Shown here: in pieces, positions 39,607 to 47,714 of the stretch
Layout: the number at the start of each line of letters is the position of its first letter
Numbering within the stretch: the stretch's first letter is position 1
Source of the DNA: DASQZK01 sp963764345
Lineage (GTDB): Bacteria; Bacteroidota; Bacteroidia; Bacteroidales; GCA-2748055
Assembly: GCA_963764345.1 (NCBI GenBank)
Contig: CAVXSF010000008.1
Span: forward strand, 248,001 to 312,000
Length of the DNA: 64,000 bases
Direction: 5' to 3'
Position numbers and translations under genes: made by a program
Notes under the pieces: model-generated
What the model was told of the DNA's origin: nothing
Databases searched by the model: none
What the model saw: the letters and a program-made list of their open reading frames with translations, nothing else

Positions 39607-39834
39607 CTACCGGGCTTTTTTATATTTCACAGCACCTTTATTTTCCACCTGGTTAAAAGAAAAATTGGCAATCTCGGCCTGCTGTTGTGCATGTTCAATG
39701 GTCATGCTAACCACATTACCATTTTTATCCATTTCCACCAGCACGTTTTCGTTTAGGTCCTTGGTATCGGTAATTTCATTGTTGTTGAAATTTACCAGCA
39801 AAGTATCGGTATCTTTAAAGTATGTTATTTTCAT
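39607..39834 (-). CDS. DUF2283 small protein
   Basis: 75 residues with the short DUF2283 pattern: ITYFKDTDTLLVNFNNNEI, then ENVLVEMDKNGNVVSMTIEHA. These proteins are common in bacteria and cyanobacteria, often paired with a small basic protein, and are suspected toxin-antitoxin components; function unproven. The ATG at 39834 gives the family start. It follows the next gene by four bases, so both form one unit with the regulator upstream. Confidence 0.8.
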   Translation of the reverse strand: MKITYFKDTDTLLVNFNNNEITDTKDLNENVLVEMDKNGNVVSMTIEHAQQQAEIANFSFNQVENKGAVKYKKAR

Positions 39835-39838
39835 AATG

Positions 39839-40072
39839 TTATTTTTTAAAATTCCTGTCATAAAAAGCATTGTGAACCGTCTTGCCATCTTCCAGGACTA
39901 TAATGCGTAAATATTTATCAACTTCCTTGATATATCCCCACTTCCGTTTACGGCCATCGTTTTGCGTTTGTTCATGTTCCGGGAACTCGTAAACCTGCTT
40001 AATCCATTCCATTTTAATGTCTATTCGGTCTGGCCGCTGCCGGGTATGGAGAAAGTAATTTGTAAACTTCAT
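39839..40072 (-). CDS. Small basic protein (DUF4258-like) paired with DUF2283
   Basis: 77 residues, basic and compact, with R-PDRIDIKMEWIKQVYEFPEHE, an RKRKWGYI strand and YLRIIVLEDGKTVHNAFYDRNFKK. The pattern is that of small DUF4258-like proteins that resemble RelE-type folds and sit next to DUF2283 genes. It could be the toxin of a two-gene system, but this is inference. Four bases separate it from the DUF2283 gene, and 11 from the stop of the broken regulator. Confidence 0.6.
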   Translation of the reverse strand: MKFTNYFLHTRQRPDRIDIKMEWIKQVYEFPEHEQTQNDGRKRKWGYIKEVDKYLRIIVLEDGKTVHNAFYDRNFKK

Positions 40073-40083
40073 TTATTAAAGTA

Positions 40084-40423
40084 TTATCGGTCAGCGTAAG
40101 CCTGCTTTGTTTTGGCATCCCGGATATACATGTCCATTAAATCGAAGAGGGTTTTCTTTTTATCTTCTTCCAGTAGTTCGAGTTCCTGAATCCTCTTCAG
40201 CGTTTTTTTATCAAAATGAGCGTTAACACCTTCTCCTACCAAATAATCAAGTGAAACCCCGAAAGCATCGGCAATTTTTTTGGCTGCCTCGATAGAGGGA
40301 ACAGCTACTCCACGCTCATATTTACCAACCATCTCGCGGGGAAACCCCGCATTGTTTGGATAAATCGGCCTGAGACTATCCTTTATTCTTTCTTAAAGTA
40401 ATTATGATATTGCCTGTATTCAT
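40084..40423 (-). pseudogene. XRE-family HTH regulator, nonsense codon and frameshift
   Basis: A helix-turn-helix regulator of about 112 residues that would have controlled the two small genes behind it. The start MNTGNIIITLRKNKG is followed by a TAG (minus strand, complement of 40376-40378), then SQADLSKQCGVS, and, after one extra C in the run 40338-40341, REMVGKYERGVAVPSIEAAKKIADAFGVSLDYLVGEG and an acidic C-terminal helix. Two independent lesions, one of them a clean nonsense codon, make real inactivation more likely here than sequencing error. An internal ATG at 40332 could still make a truncated protein lacking half the HTH. Confidence 0.8.
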
Positions 40424-40539
40424 TTTTATACCTTAAAATGTCTAATAGTTCAAAGATTTTACAAAAATAAGTAATTAAAAGACATCAAAAAAGTAAGCCA
40501 TTTTTAAAAACTCCATTCACATCATCTGGGGATTCTATA
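40424..40539. other. AT-rich sequence before the immunity-like fragment
   Basis: Likely contains the promoter of the regulator unit. The frame of the next fragment can be followed upstream through this region without a clear start. Confidence 0.3.
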
Positions 40540-40710
40540 GAAGCCAAAAAAGGACTTTATTTTGATTTGAGAAGCTGGGATGGATCAGATGTCTTTACCC
40601 CAGCGAATTTCAGATTTACTTTTATTACAGAAAAAGTAAGGAATATTCTTACGGAAAATAAAGTGACAAACTTATTGCTGAAAAATATAACCGATTTTGA
40701 AATATTTTAA
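40540..40710 (+). pseudogene. C-terminal fragment of an immunity-like protein
   Basis: Fifty-six codons read cleanly: EAKKGLYFDLRSWDGSDVF, TPANFRFTFITEKVRNIL, KVTNLLLKNITDFEIF, stop. The WDGSD and ITEKV...L...K.TN...FEI pattern resembles the C-terminus of the DUF1629/Imm11-type proteins found beside polymorphic toxins. No start is present. Together with the Rhs cassettes that follow, this may be a left-over from a further cassette. Confidence 0.5.
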
Positions 40711-40864
40711 TTTGAGATCTGTAATTTCAAAGCCCTGGAATTCCCCGGGGCAGTTTTCTCCTTAAGAAAGAGTGCTTTCATTTTTAACCTATTGTTGACT
40801 GCAATGCTTAGAGAATAAAGTCAGTTATTATATAAAGAAATGTTTTTTATCTATTGAAAATCTT

Positions 40865-40963
40865 CCACTTACAAATTTCGTAACCACTCCCGTCACCTTA
40901 AAATCAAAGAATTCCGCAAGTCATTGACTTTGCAGGATTTACTTTTCGCTGCGGTGGTGCCAC
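40865..40963 (+). repeat. Island direct repeat, copy A (tRNA-Phe 3' end and terminator)
   Basis: About 99 bases matching 47553-47651: CACTTACAAA, the degenerate terminator AATTCCGCAAGTCATTGACT, and the last 12 bases of the tRNA acceptor region CGGTGGTGCCAC. It starts the first Rhs cassette. Confidence 0.9.
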
Positions 40964-41291
40964 TGGCACTTAAAATAAATTTTTAATAAAACTCAAATTT
41001 ATAAAATAGAATACAGAAATAATTAAAAGTAATTTTAGTAAATTACAATTGGATTATATTTATGCTGGTGGAGATCTTGTAGGTATTTACGAGACCACGG
41101 CAAGCGGATCTGAAATGCACTATGTTTACCAGGATCAGTTAGGTTCGATCCGGTGTATAACGAATGCTTCAGGGACCATTGAAGAAAAACTGGGGTTTGA
41201 TGCCTGGGGTAACAGGCGTGATCCCGTTACCGGAGAAAAATTAACTTCAATACCCACAGGTCTTTTAACTGCAAGAGGATTTACAGGTCAT

Positions 41292-41314
41292 AGCTTGTCC
41301 CGGGTTAAGTCGGG
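41292..41314. repeat. Short palindromic insertion 1 in Rhs copy 1
   Basis: 23 bases absent from Rhs copy 2 at the matching site (44080). Core TCCCGGGTTAAGTCGGGA. Starts AGCTTGTCCCG and ends TCGGG, like the 21-base insertions in both IS66 fragments. Shifts the reading frame. Confidence 0.85.
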
Positions 41315-41347
41315 AAACATCTGGATGAGCTCGGACTGATTAATATG

Positions 41348-41387
41348 TTGAGCGAAACGAAATCCCGCATGCTCAAAGGTGTCGGGA
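41348..41387. repeat. Short palindromic insertion 2 in Rhs copy 1
   Basis: 40 bases absent from Rhs copy 2 (44111). It contains TTGAGCG...GCTCAA arms around ATCCCGCAT and ends TCGGGA. With insertion 1 the sum is 63 bases, so the frame after it returns to that of the Rhs core. Confidence 0.85.
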
Positions 41388-42380
41388 AACGGACGGGTTT
41401 ATGATCCTGTCATGGGGATGTTTTTAAGTCCGGATAATTTTGTGCAGGAGCCGGGGAATTCGCAGAATTTTAACAGGTATGCGTATTGCCTCAATAATCC
41501 GCTAATCTATATAGATCCGGATGGAGAAAATCCATTGATTGTAATATTAGCAGTTGTAGGGGCATATTTGGGTGGTGTCTCTTCAAATGACCTCGAACTT
41601 AATTTTTTAAAGTGGAATTGGCACGACGAATCTACGTATCTTAGTATAGCATTTGGTACGGCCGCAGGTGCATTAGGTGGATATGGATTGGTGAATCCTG
41701 GGACTGTGAATTTTTCATATAGTTTGATTACACCCGTTGCACAACTTGGAATAGAAGGTTATAAAAATGATTGGGATTTTAAATGGACTACTGCAGCTGG
41801 AGGGTCTGGGAAAATTCCTCTTAGGGAAGAATCCCCAAAAATGTCAGTTTCAAATAGAACTAATAATAATATTAGAAACATGAATAGCTGGTGATCCACG
41901 ATTCTTTCAGGGAAGCCTAGATGAAGCCAAAACTTTCTTGGTAACTGTGTCTAAATATAAAGGTGTTGAAATGGGAATGTATTATGTAGATGGTTATGGC
42001 TATTATTTTGAAAGAAGTTCTGGTTATGTGAAAATTCCTTACTATAAGAACCAACTAAATGATGATTTCTGGACATTTATTCCCTCAGATGATCTGTATA
42101 ATTACTATTATGGTGAAAATAATTTTAGTAATAGTTACAGATATTCGATGAATCCTGGAAATAATGACCTCTATATACCAAATGGCATGGGTTCTTTACA
42201 AAATATGGGTCGTCCAACTTATTACTATCACACACATCCAAGAAATTCATATCTTTCAACTCCGGATATTAGGCATATGCTACAAATGGGGTTTCCAATA
42301 ATTGCTATTGGTTGGGATGGTGTATTTAGAGGTGAGGATCCAGGATTTAGTATTCCGGGTGTAGATATAATTTATTAAGC

Positions 42381-42905
42381 ATGTGTATAAAAAGAAATTT
42401 ATTTATCGTTATCTTAATATTCTTTCAAATTAGCATTTTATCACAAGTAAATATGCAACATTTGGAATATGTTACTAATGACTATTATAACAATTTAAAA
42501 GTGAAAAGAAATATTAAATACTGCACAGTTTTTCAGTATATTTCAGACTCAACTTATAAATACCATATTTCCGATGATAATAATCCAATTCCAATAATAC
42601 CTCCAGATACATTTATCTTAATTCATGATAGTATTTTGGTATGCTATTATTACAATTTTCCTCCTGACATCTCAAAAAATTATCAAACTTTAAATAAATT
42701 AAAACATTTCTACAAGGATCAGTTTAATGAAACTCTTCCGGATACAAATTATCTTCCCGAATATGACCCTCCTCAATCGCTATATTATTTCATTGATGGA
42801 GATACTATAGCCTTTAAAGTTGATTCTATCTCTCATAGCCCTTCAATGTTTTATCAATTATTTAGGTATTATGAGGAGCATTCAAAACAAGAAAAAACGC
42901 CTTAA
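42381..42905 (+). CDS. Candidate secreted immunity protein of cassette 1
   Basis: 174 residues with an N-terminal signal peptide (RNLFIVILIFFQISILSQ). No family recognised; AT-rich, like the rest of the cassette. It starts two bases after the JAB-domain stop, the position expected of the immunity gene in an Rhs module, and a signal peptide would place it where a periplasmic toxin acts. Function is inferred from position only. Confidence 0.6.
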   Translation: MCIKRNLFIVILIFFQISILSQVNMQHLEYVTNDYYNNLKVKRNIKYCTVFQYISDSTYKYHISDDNNPIPIIPPDTFILIHDSILVCYYYNFPPDISKNYQTLNKLKHFYKDQFNETLPDTNYLPEYDPPQSLYYFIDGDTIAFKVDSISHSPSMFYQLFRYYEEHSKQEKTP

Positions 42906-43485
42906 TCTTCAGATATTGAGTTCAATATTTAAACATTTACTTCTTCCTATATTAGTTATTCTTGAATTAATATCATTCAATTCATGCGTACCGGTTATTT
43001 ATATTGAAAATCAGTCGCCAGTTTTAACTAAAAACTCATTATCTAATGATTTTTACACTTTTGGGAAATTCGAAAAAGTACCAGCGGATGCAATTTTTAT
43101 ATGTGAAATATATACTCGAGGAAATTTTTTCTCAAAAGCAAAATACCGCTTAGATGAGTCCATAGATTTATTAAAAGAAAAAGCTATTGATGTCGGAGGA
43201 AATGCACTACAAATATCGAAAATATATTATCCATCACCTTTTGGATCTAAATCTTACGATATTAAAGCTAAAGTATTTTATCTGTCTTCTCCGCCAAAAA
43301 AATGTTTTATAATTGTAAGTGAAAAATATATTCCAAAGATTGGAAATACAATCCTTAAAATATCCAGAAATAATCAAATTTATGGAAGTGGGAATTCTTA
43401 CCCATTGTATTTAAATGGAGAATTCGTCTGTAGTCTTGATGTAGGTGAATCCATAAAAATCGAATTATCTAGTCGAATCACATGA
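42871..43485 (+). CDS. Lipoprotein-like protein of cassette 1
   Basis: 204 residues from the ATG at 42871, overlapping the previous gene by 35 bases. A hydrophobic segment HLLLPILVILELISFNSC ends in a Cys that may be lipidated. The centre holds RLDESIDLLKEKAIDVGGNALQISKIYYP, a pattern like small YbjQ-type or heavy-metal-binding-like lipoproteins, followed by a Ser-rich beta C-terminus. Function unknown; probably a second accessory or immunity protein of the same module. Confidence 0.6.
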   Translation: MRSIQNKKKRLNLQILSSIFKHLLLPILVILELISFNSCVPVIYIENQSPVLTKNSLSNDFYTFGKFEKVPADAIFICEIYTRGNFFSKAKYRLDESIDLLKEKAIDVGGNALQISKIYYPSPFGSKSYDIKAKVFYLSSPPKKCFIIVSEKYIPKIGNTILKISRNNQIYGSGNSYPLYLNGEFVCSLDVGESIKIELSSRIT

Positions 43486-43653
43486 AGCAGTCATAGAATT
43501 AGAATTCCTTAACACTCTTTTCCCATGCAAATTAGAACTTAATGAATACGAGAACGAAAGTATCGACGTAAGCATTGGATTACATGGAATACCCAAATAC
43601 CATTTATATTAGGTAGTCTGAGAATCTCTGGTAGTAAATCGTTGTTATTCAGT
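43486..43653. other. End of cassette 1, gene-free
   Basis: No gene or clear terminator; ends at direct repeat copy B. Confidence 0.35.
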
Positions 43654-43752
43654 CACTTACAAATTCCATCACCACTCTCCGTCACCCCCATAACAAAAAA
43701 TCCCGCAAGTCATTGACTATGCTGGATTTACTTTTCGCAGCGGTGGTGCCAC
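43654..43752 (+). repeat. Island direct repeat, copy B
   Basis: Same 99-base repeat as copies A and D: CACTTACAAATTCCATCACC, ATCCCGCAAGTCATTGACTA, GCAGCGGTGGTGCCAC. It starts cassette 2. Between it and the Rhs frame, the 150 bases after the tRNA-like end are almost identical to those after copy A. Confidence 0.92.
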
Positions 43753-43902
43753 CGGCACTTAAAATAAATTTTCAATAAAACTCAAATTTATAAATAGAAT
43801 ACAGAAATAATTAAAAGTAATTTTAGTAAATTACAATTAGATTATATTTATGCAGGAGGAGATCTTGTAGGTATTTACGAGACCACGGCAAGCGGATCTG
43901 AA

Positions 43903-45219
43903 ATGCACTATGTTTACCAGGATCAGTTAGGTTCGATCCGGTGTATAACGAATGCTTCAGGGACCATTGAAGAAAAACTTGGTTATGATGCGTGGGGTAA
44001 CAGGCGTGATCCTGTTACGGGAGAAAAATTATCTTCAATACCTACAGGTCTTTTAACTGCAAGAGGATTTACAGGTCATGAACATCTGGATGAGCTAGGC
44101 CTGATCAATATGAACGGACGGGTTTATGATCCTGTCATGGGGATGTTTTTAAGTCCGGATAATTTTGTGCAGGAGCCAGGTAATTCGCAGAATTTTAACA
44201 GGTATGCGTATTGCCTCAATAATCCACTTAGTTATAATGATCCCAGCGGAGAATTTGTAAATCTTATTATTGGAGCTGCTGTTGGTGGAATTTTAAACTG
44301 GGCGTTTAATGGTGCTGATTTTACATGGAAAGGATTGGGATATTTTGTAACTGGAGCATTGGCAGGAGGTTTAAGTGCTGGTGTAGGAATGGGCGTGACA
44401 GCCTCATTATCTGGCGCATCATTTGGAGCTGGTTTTATGGGAACTCAAACTGCGATGTCCGCTATTTCTGCGAGTTTTACAACGAGTTTTATATCAGGAG
44501 CAGCTATTGGAGGTGCCTCCGGATTTGCTTCTGGATTTGTCGCTGGAACAGGAAATGCGTGGTTAGGAGGTGAAAAATTTGGACAGGGACTTTGGAGTGG
44601 AACATTGGCAGGTTTAATGGGTGGTATCTCAGGAGGATTGACGGGAGGTTTGGCAGGAGGAATTAAAGCATCTATTGATGGAAGAGATTTTTGGACTGGA
44701 TCTAACATGAAAGTAGAAACAATATTTGATCAATCCAATATCCTTCCTAAAGTTGAACAAGTTGGTACAAATAATTGCCTTCCTACAGCAGGTGAAGTAG
44801 TTGATAAATCATATGGAATGAATATTGATCAACAACAAATACGAAATAATTTGTTTCCTGGCACATCAGCAGAATCAGATATGTTATATGATGGAGATTT
44901 TTGGGATGCTTTTTCCAGGCAATATGCTTTTACCAATGAGGGAGAGTCTTATTCACCTGCATCCATTATAAAAGCAGCAGATTATGCAAACAAGGGCGGA
45001 AGAATTACTGTAGGAATTGGTTCACACCAAGTAAATGTTGCTTCATTAAAAATTAAAGCTATCTATCGAAATAACGGTACAAAATTAAAATTTGTTTGGA
45101 AAGTTCTTGATAATGGAATAATTAAAACTGTTAGATCTTCTGACTTTGGAAATATGTTTTTCATCCGGCCTGACTATAATAGAATTTTAAGAAACATTAA
45201 CCTTTCCTTTTATTATTAA
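43903..45219 (+). CDS. Rhs tip with C39-like cysteine-protease toxin domain
   Basis: Orphan end of an Rhs toxin, 438 residues from the ATG at 43903, but homology to copy 1 goes back to about 43837, where no ATG is in frame (TAG at 43795). Residues 1-115 are the Rhs core end (NGRVYDPVMGMFLSPDNF, NRYAYCLNNPLSYNDPSGE). A Gly/Ala-rich hydrophobic linker (120-260) could insert in a membrane. The C-terminal part has VGTNNCLPTAGE (Cys292), then SHQVNVASLKI (His375) and VLDNG (Asp403), a C39/papain-like triad order. It would be delivered by an Rhs or type VI/IX apparatus and cleave target proteins (inference). As an intact frame it may be an exchangeable tip for a main Rhs gene outside the window. 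Confidence 0.8.
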   Translation: MHYVYQDQLGSIRCITNASGTIEEKLGYDAWGNRRDPVTGEKLSSIPTGLLTARGFTGHEHLDELGLINMNGRVYDPVMGMFLSPDNFVQEPGNSQNFNRYAYCLNNPLSYNDPSGEFVNLIIGAAVGGILNWAFNGADFTWKGLGYFVTGALAGGLSAGVGMGVTASLSGASFGAGFMGTQTAMSAISASFTTSFISGAAIGGASGFASGFVAGTGNAWLGGEKFGQGLWSGTLAGLMGGISGGLTGGLAGGIKASIDGRDFWTGSNMKVETIFDQSNILPKVEQVGTNNCLPTAGEVVDKSYGMNIDQQQIRNNLFPGTSAESDMLYDGDFWDAFSRQYAFTNEGESYSPASIIKAADYANKGGRITVGIGSHQVNVASLKIKAIYRNNGTKLKFVWKVLDNGIIKTVRSSDFGNMFFIRPDYNRILRNINLSFYY

Positions 45220-45242
45220 TAAATCCTTAAAATTCATTTAAA

Positions 45243-45848
45243 ATGAAATCAATCATAACAATTCTATTTATTCTATTGCCACTAACTTTAAATTCACAAA
45301 CAAAGCTAGGTTCACCTTCGTTCAGAAATGAAGTGCGACTATTAAATGATGAAATAATAAATACTTTAAAAGAACAACCTTACAAAATAAATATATCCAG
45401 CAACCAGATTATCAACATATTTCAGATGAAATATGAAGGTCAATTCGCAAAATCATTATTTCTTAATGGATTATTTTTAGACAATTTGACTACAGTTTAC
45501 ATCAAAAAGAAAAAATTATTTAAAAATATTAAAATAATATCCTCTGGATCACTTGTATTAGACAATAATGGCAGACCTATTAAAACATGTAACGGAGTAA
45601 ATGTGTTTTATTGTGATTCAACCGATGTGGATTATAAAAAAATAGCTCAATTATATTTGGAAAAAAAACTCGACTATTGCTTTTGGATTGAAGGTACACC
45701 TTTGGAGGTAAGGATTTGTGTTGGGCAATCTGGTGTTTTCATTGTTAAGGATGGATATATTTACGACTGTAAATCATATTTTGAAAGAAATTGGAGTGAA
45801 TACGCCGATTTCAAGTTCCAGCCCCCAAAAGAGATAAAAGAAAAATAA
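45243..45848 (+). CDS. Candidate secreted immunity protein of cassette 2
   Basis: 201 residues with a signal peptide (SIITILFILLPLTLNSQ). It has no recognised family; the middle holds LDNNGRPIKTCNGVNVFYCDSTD and a CFWIEG segment, and the C-terminus is basic. It starts 23 bases after the toxin stop, in the position of an Rhs immunity gene, and has the same AT-rich composition. Function inferred from position. Confidence 0.6.
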   Translation: MKSIITILFILLPLTLNSQTKLGSPSFRNEVRLLNDEIINTLKEQPYKINISSNQIINIFQMKYEGQFAKSLFLNGLFLDNLTTVYIKKKKLFKNIKIISSGSLVLDNNGRPIKTCNGVNVFYCDSTDVDYKKIAQLYLEKKLDYCFWIEGTPLEVRICVGQSGVFIVKDGYIYDCKSYFERNWSEYADFKFQPPKEIKEK

Positions 45849-45934
45849 TGTTCTTTACTGATTCTACGAACAACAATACATAAGTATCTGAAATTTAGAC
45901 CCCAAATAAAAAGGCTATATTAGTTACATCCTGT

Positions 45935-46000
45935 CACTTGCAAATTCCATCAACGCCTCTGTCACCCCTTCAACAAAAACTTTCGTCAGTCATTGACTTT
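45935..46000 (+). repeat. Island direct repeat, partial copy C
   Basis: Sixty-six bases resembling the first two thirds of copies A, B and D (CACTTGCAAATTCCATCAAC, GTCAGTCATTGACTTT); the tRNA-like end is missing. It starts cassette 3. Confidence 0.75.
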
Positions 46001-46066
46001 ATTATTTAATAACCAGAGAAAGCCACAAACCCCAAAAAAATTCCATATATTAGTAATATAGTCTGA

Positions 46067-46594
46067 GTTGTCGTTAATAGTGGTTTCGACGACCAACGCA
46101 GACAAACCGTTCTTTCAAAAAATGGAACCCCGCTAAAAACAAAGCGTTACTTCGGAGAATACGAAGAGATTGAGGAAGGTAACTCTGTCAGAGACATCAA
46201 TTACGCCTATGCACCAACCGGTCTATGTGCAATTTATGAAGCTAATGTTGATTCGACCAATGGTAAGAATGTTCTTTGGCACGTAAATACGGACTACCTG
46301 GGATCTATTGTGTACATGTTCAATAGCGATGATCGATCTGACGATAAATCATTCAGTTACTCTGCATGGTGAGTATTCCGGAGTAAAGTGTACAATGAAT
46401 TCCGGGATATAGTGTACAATGGATTCCGGAGTAAAGTGTACAACTTTTTGGAGACGTATTTCTTTATTTTTTTATTTTTTTTTGCGGCGGGCGGAGCCAT
46501 TTTAAGATGACAATCCGTCATATAGTGTACTCTTTGCCCGGAATACTCAGCATGGGGTATTCCCAAGACCGTGGGACATTATAACGGATTGTGA
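46067..46594 (+). pseudogene. Rhs core remnant of cassette 3, split by a MITE
   Basis: Reads SKNGTPLKTKRYFGEYEEIEE, VRDINYAYAPTGLCAIYEA, LWHVNTDYLGSIVYMF, SFSYSAW up to 46369; the frame continues after the MITE as GIPKTVGHYNGL and ends at 46592. This is an Rhs repeat segment from a different Rhs protein than copies 1 and 2. The frame begins after a TGA at 46064. No toxin domain follows, so only a stump is left. Confidence 0.8.
46370..46549. mobile_element. 180-bp MITE with IS21-like ends and 6-bp target duplication
   Basis: Ends TGAGTATTCCGG (46370-46381) and CCGGAATACTCA (46538-46549) are exact inverted repeats. GCATGG is duplicated directly outside (46364-46369 and 46550-46555). The left part has three copies of ATTCCG-...-GTGTACAA, the multiple transposase-binding pattern of IS21-family ends. 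No coding capacity. Removing it with one GCATGG restores the Rhs frame. Confidence 0.88.
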
Positions 46595-46614
46595 AAACCT
46601 TAAAATAGAAGTTT

Positions 46615-47250
46615 ATGAAACGTTTTTATCTACTAATTTTAATTATATTAATTTCTTCACAGATCAAGTGTCAGATTATAGAAAAAATCCCAAAGGAAAT
46701 TAATGATTTTAATAATAAGGAGATAAAATATGAAATGAAAGTTAGAGCTATAGTAAGAAGATATTTAATACATGAAGATTTTTATGATATTCTTTCAGCT
46801 GATGCATTGCTAGATAGTGTAAACTATTTATTAATACCAATGTTTAAAATGCAGATGAAAGATTCTTCTTATGATTATACAAATGAAAAGAATCTTTTAG
46901 CCTCTCTTGTATTAGACAGGAAACTTCTATTTCACGATGCGATTATGTTTAAGAATAATCAGTTATTTGGTGTATATGGCTGTACTGATATAGGAGATTG
47001 CGATGCCTCTTTATATCAAGAATCTCCAGATACATATAAGGATTATATTTATTCAATAGGTAAACTAAAAAGTATAGATTTTAAACAAGTATTTTACATT
47101 AAAGGAATACTTTGGGCATGGTGGATTGTACAAGATAATGATATAAAGGTTTTATACACGATTGACAATACATTTTATACACCACAACAATTTTTAGATA
47201 AGTATTATACAAATGAGGAAATAAAGCGTATTATTAAACTATGTCAATAG
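46615..47250 (+). CDS. Candidate secreted immunity protein of cassette 3
   Basis: 211 residues with a signal peptide (FYLLILIILISSQIKCQ; a lipid-modified Cys is possible). AT-rich, acidic and aromatic C-terminal region (WWIVQDNDIKVLYTIDNTFYTPQQFLDKYYTNEEIKR). No family recognised. It keeps an intact frame although its Rhs toxin is only a stump, so it may be an orphan immunity gene. Confidence 0.6.
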   Translation: MKRFYLLILIILISSQIKCQIIEKIPKEINDFNNKEIKYEMKVRAIVRRYLIHEDFYDILSADALLDSVNYLLIPMFKMQMKDSSYDYTNEKNLLASLVLDRKLLFHDAIMFKNNQLFGVYGCTDIGDCDASLYQESPDTYKDYIYSIGKLKSIDFKQVFYIKGILWAWWIVQDNDIKVLYTIDNTFYTPQQFLDKYYTNEEIKRIIKLCQ

Positions 47251-47552
47251 CTCAAAAAGATTATCCCTTATAAAAAAGTTATTTTTGTAAAAGTTTTTAA
47301 ATGATTGTGAAGTCTGATTAAATGGCGTTTGGCCATTAATTCGCACGGTTATTATGCATAAGCAAACTCACAGGTTAACTGATGATCATCTGCATGTTTT
47401 TAAAAATCACATAACCGGTTAATTTTTTTGTGGAAGTATGAATTTTGCAAGCTTTGAAAAAAGGAATGTTGTCTTTAAATAATATCTAATACTAAGAGAA
47501 AAATTGATTCAAATTCAGAATTAGATATTATCGAAAGATCCAGATTATCTTT
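47251..47552. other. Gene-free end of cassette 3
   Basis: AT-rich, no open frame or hairpin that I can support; ends at the direct repeat containing the tRNA terminator. Confidence 0.35.
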
Positions 47553-47651
47553 CACTTACAAAATCCGTCACCACTCTCGTCACCCTCAAAACAAAAAATC
47601 CCGCAAGTCATTGACTTTGCGGGATTTACTTTTTGCAGCGGTGGTGCCACC
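47553..47651 (+). repeat. Island direct repeat, copy D (native tRNA end)
   Basis: The version of the repeat that belongs to the real tRNA-Phe gene: CACTTACAAAATCCGTCACC, the intact terminator 47592-47627, and CAGCGGTGGTGCCACC overlapping the tRNA 3' end. Probable original attachment site. Confidence 0.88.
47592..47627 (-). terminator. Terminator of tRNA-Phe
   Basis: Stem AAATCCCGCA / TGCGGGATTT (47596-47605, 47618-47627). On the minus strand it is followed by a T-rich stretch, 14 bases after the tRNA end. Confidence 0.8.
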
Positions 47652-47714
47652 AGGAATCGAACCGGGGACACCAGGATTTTCAGTCCTGTGCTCTACCAAC
47701 TGAGCTATGGCACC
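47642..47714 (-). tRNA. tRNA-Phe (anticodon GAA)
   Basis: Reads GGTGCCATAGCTCAGTTGGT from 47714, with acceptor arms GGTGCCA/TGGCACC, a D arm AGCTC...GAGCA, anticodon loop CTGAAAA, and a T arm CCGGTTCGATTCCTGG. 73 nucleotides; the CCA end is not encoded (A-C-C-G follows). It marks the right end of the Rhs island, as tRNA 3' ends commonly do. Confidence 0.96.

Larger units (their letters stand above)
41049..42378 (+). pseudogene. Rhs tip with JAB-like C-terminal toxin domain, broken
   Basis: End of an Rhs protein: YVYQDQLGSIRCITNASG, AWGNRRDPVTG, GRVYDPVMGMFLSPDNF, NRYAYCLNNPL and DPDGENPL mark the Rhs core boundary. The variable C-terminus has YYYHTHPRNSYLSTPDIRHM, a HxHP...S..D pattern like JAB/MPN metalloproteases, and would be the secreted toxin. 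The Rhs barrel itself is missing; sequence homology to copy 2 starts at about 41040, behind repeat A. Two palindromic insertions (41292-41314, 41348-41387) shift the frame and together restore it, with a TGA between. A third shift near 41885-41890 separates the JAB part. So this toxin cannot be made as one chain. Confidence 0.85.

Noticed and set aside
46357..46566. Minus-strand open frame with repeated LYTLLRN
   Set aside because: It is the translation of the repeated IS21-like ends of the MITE.
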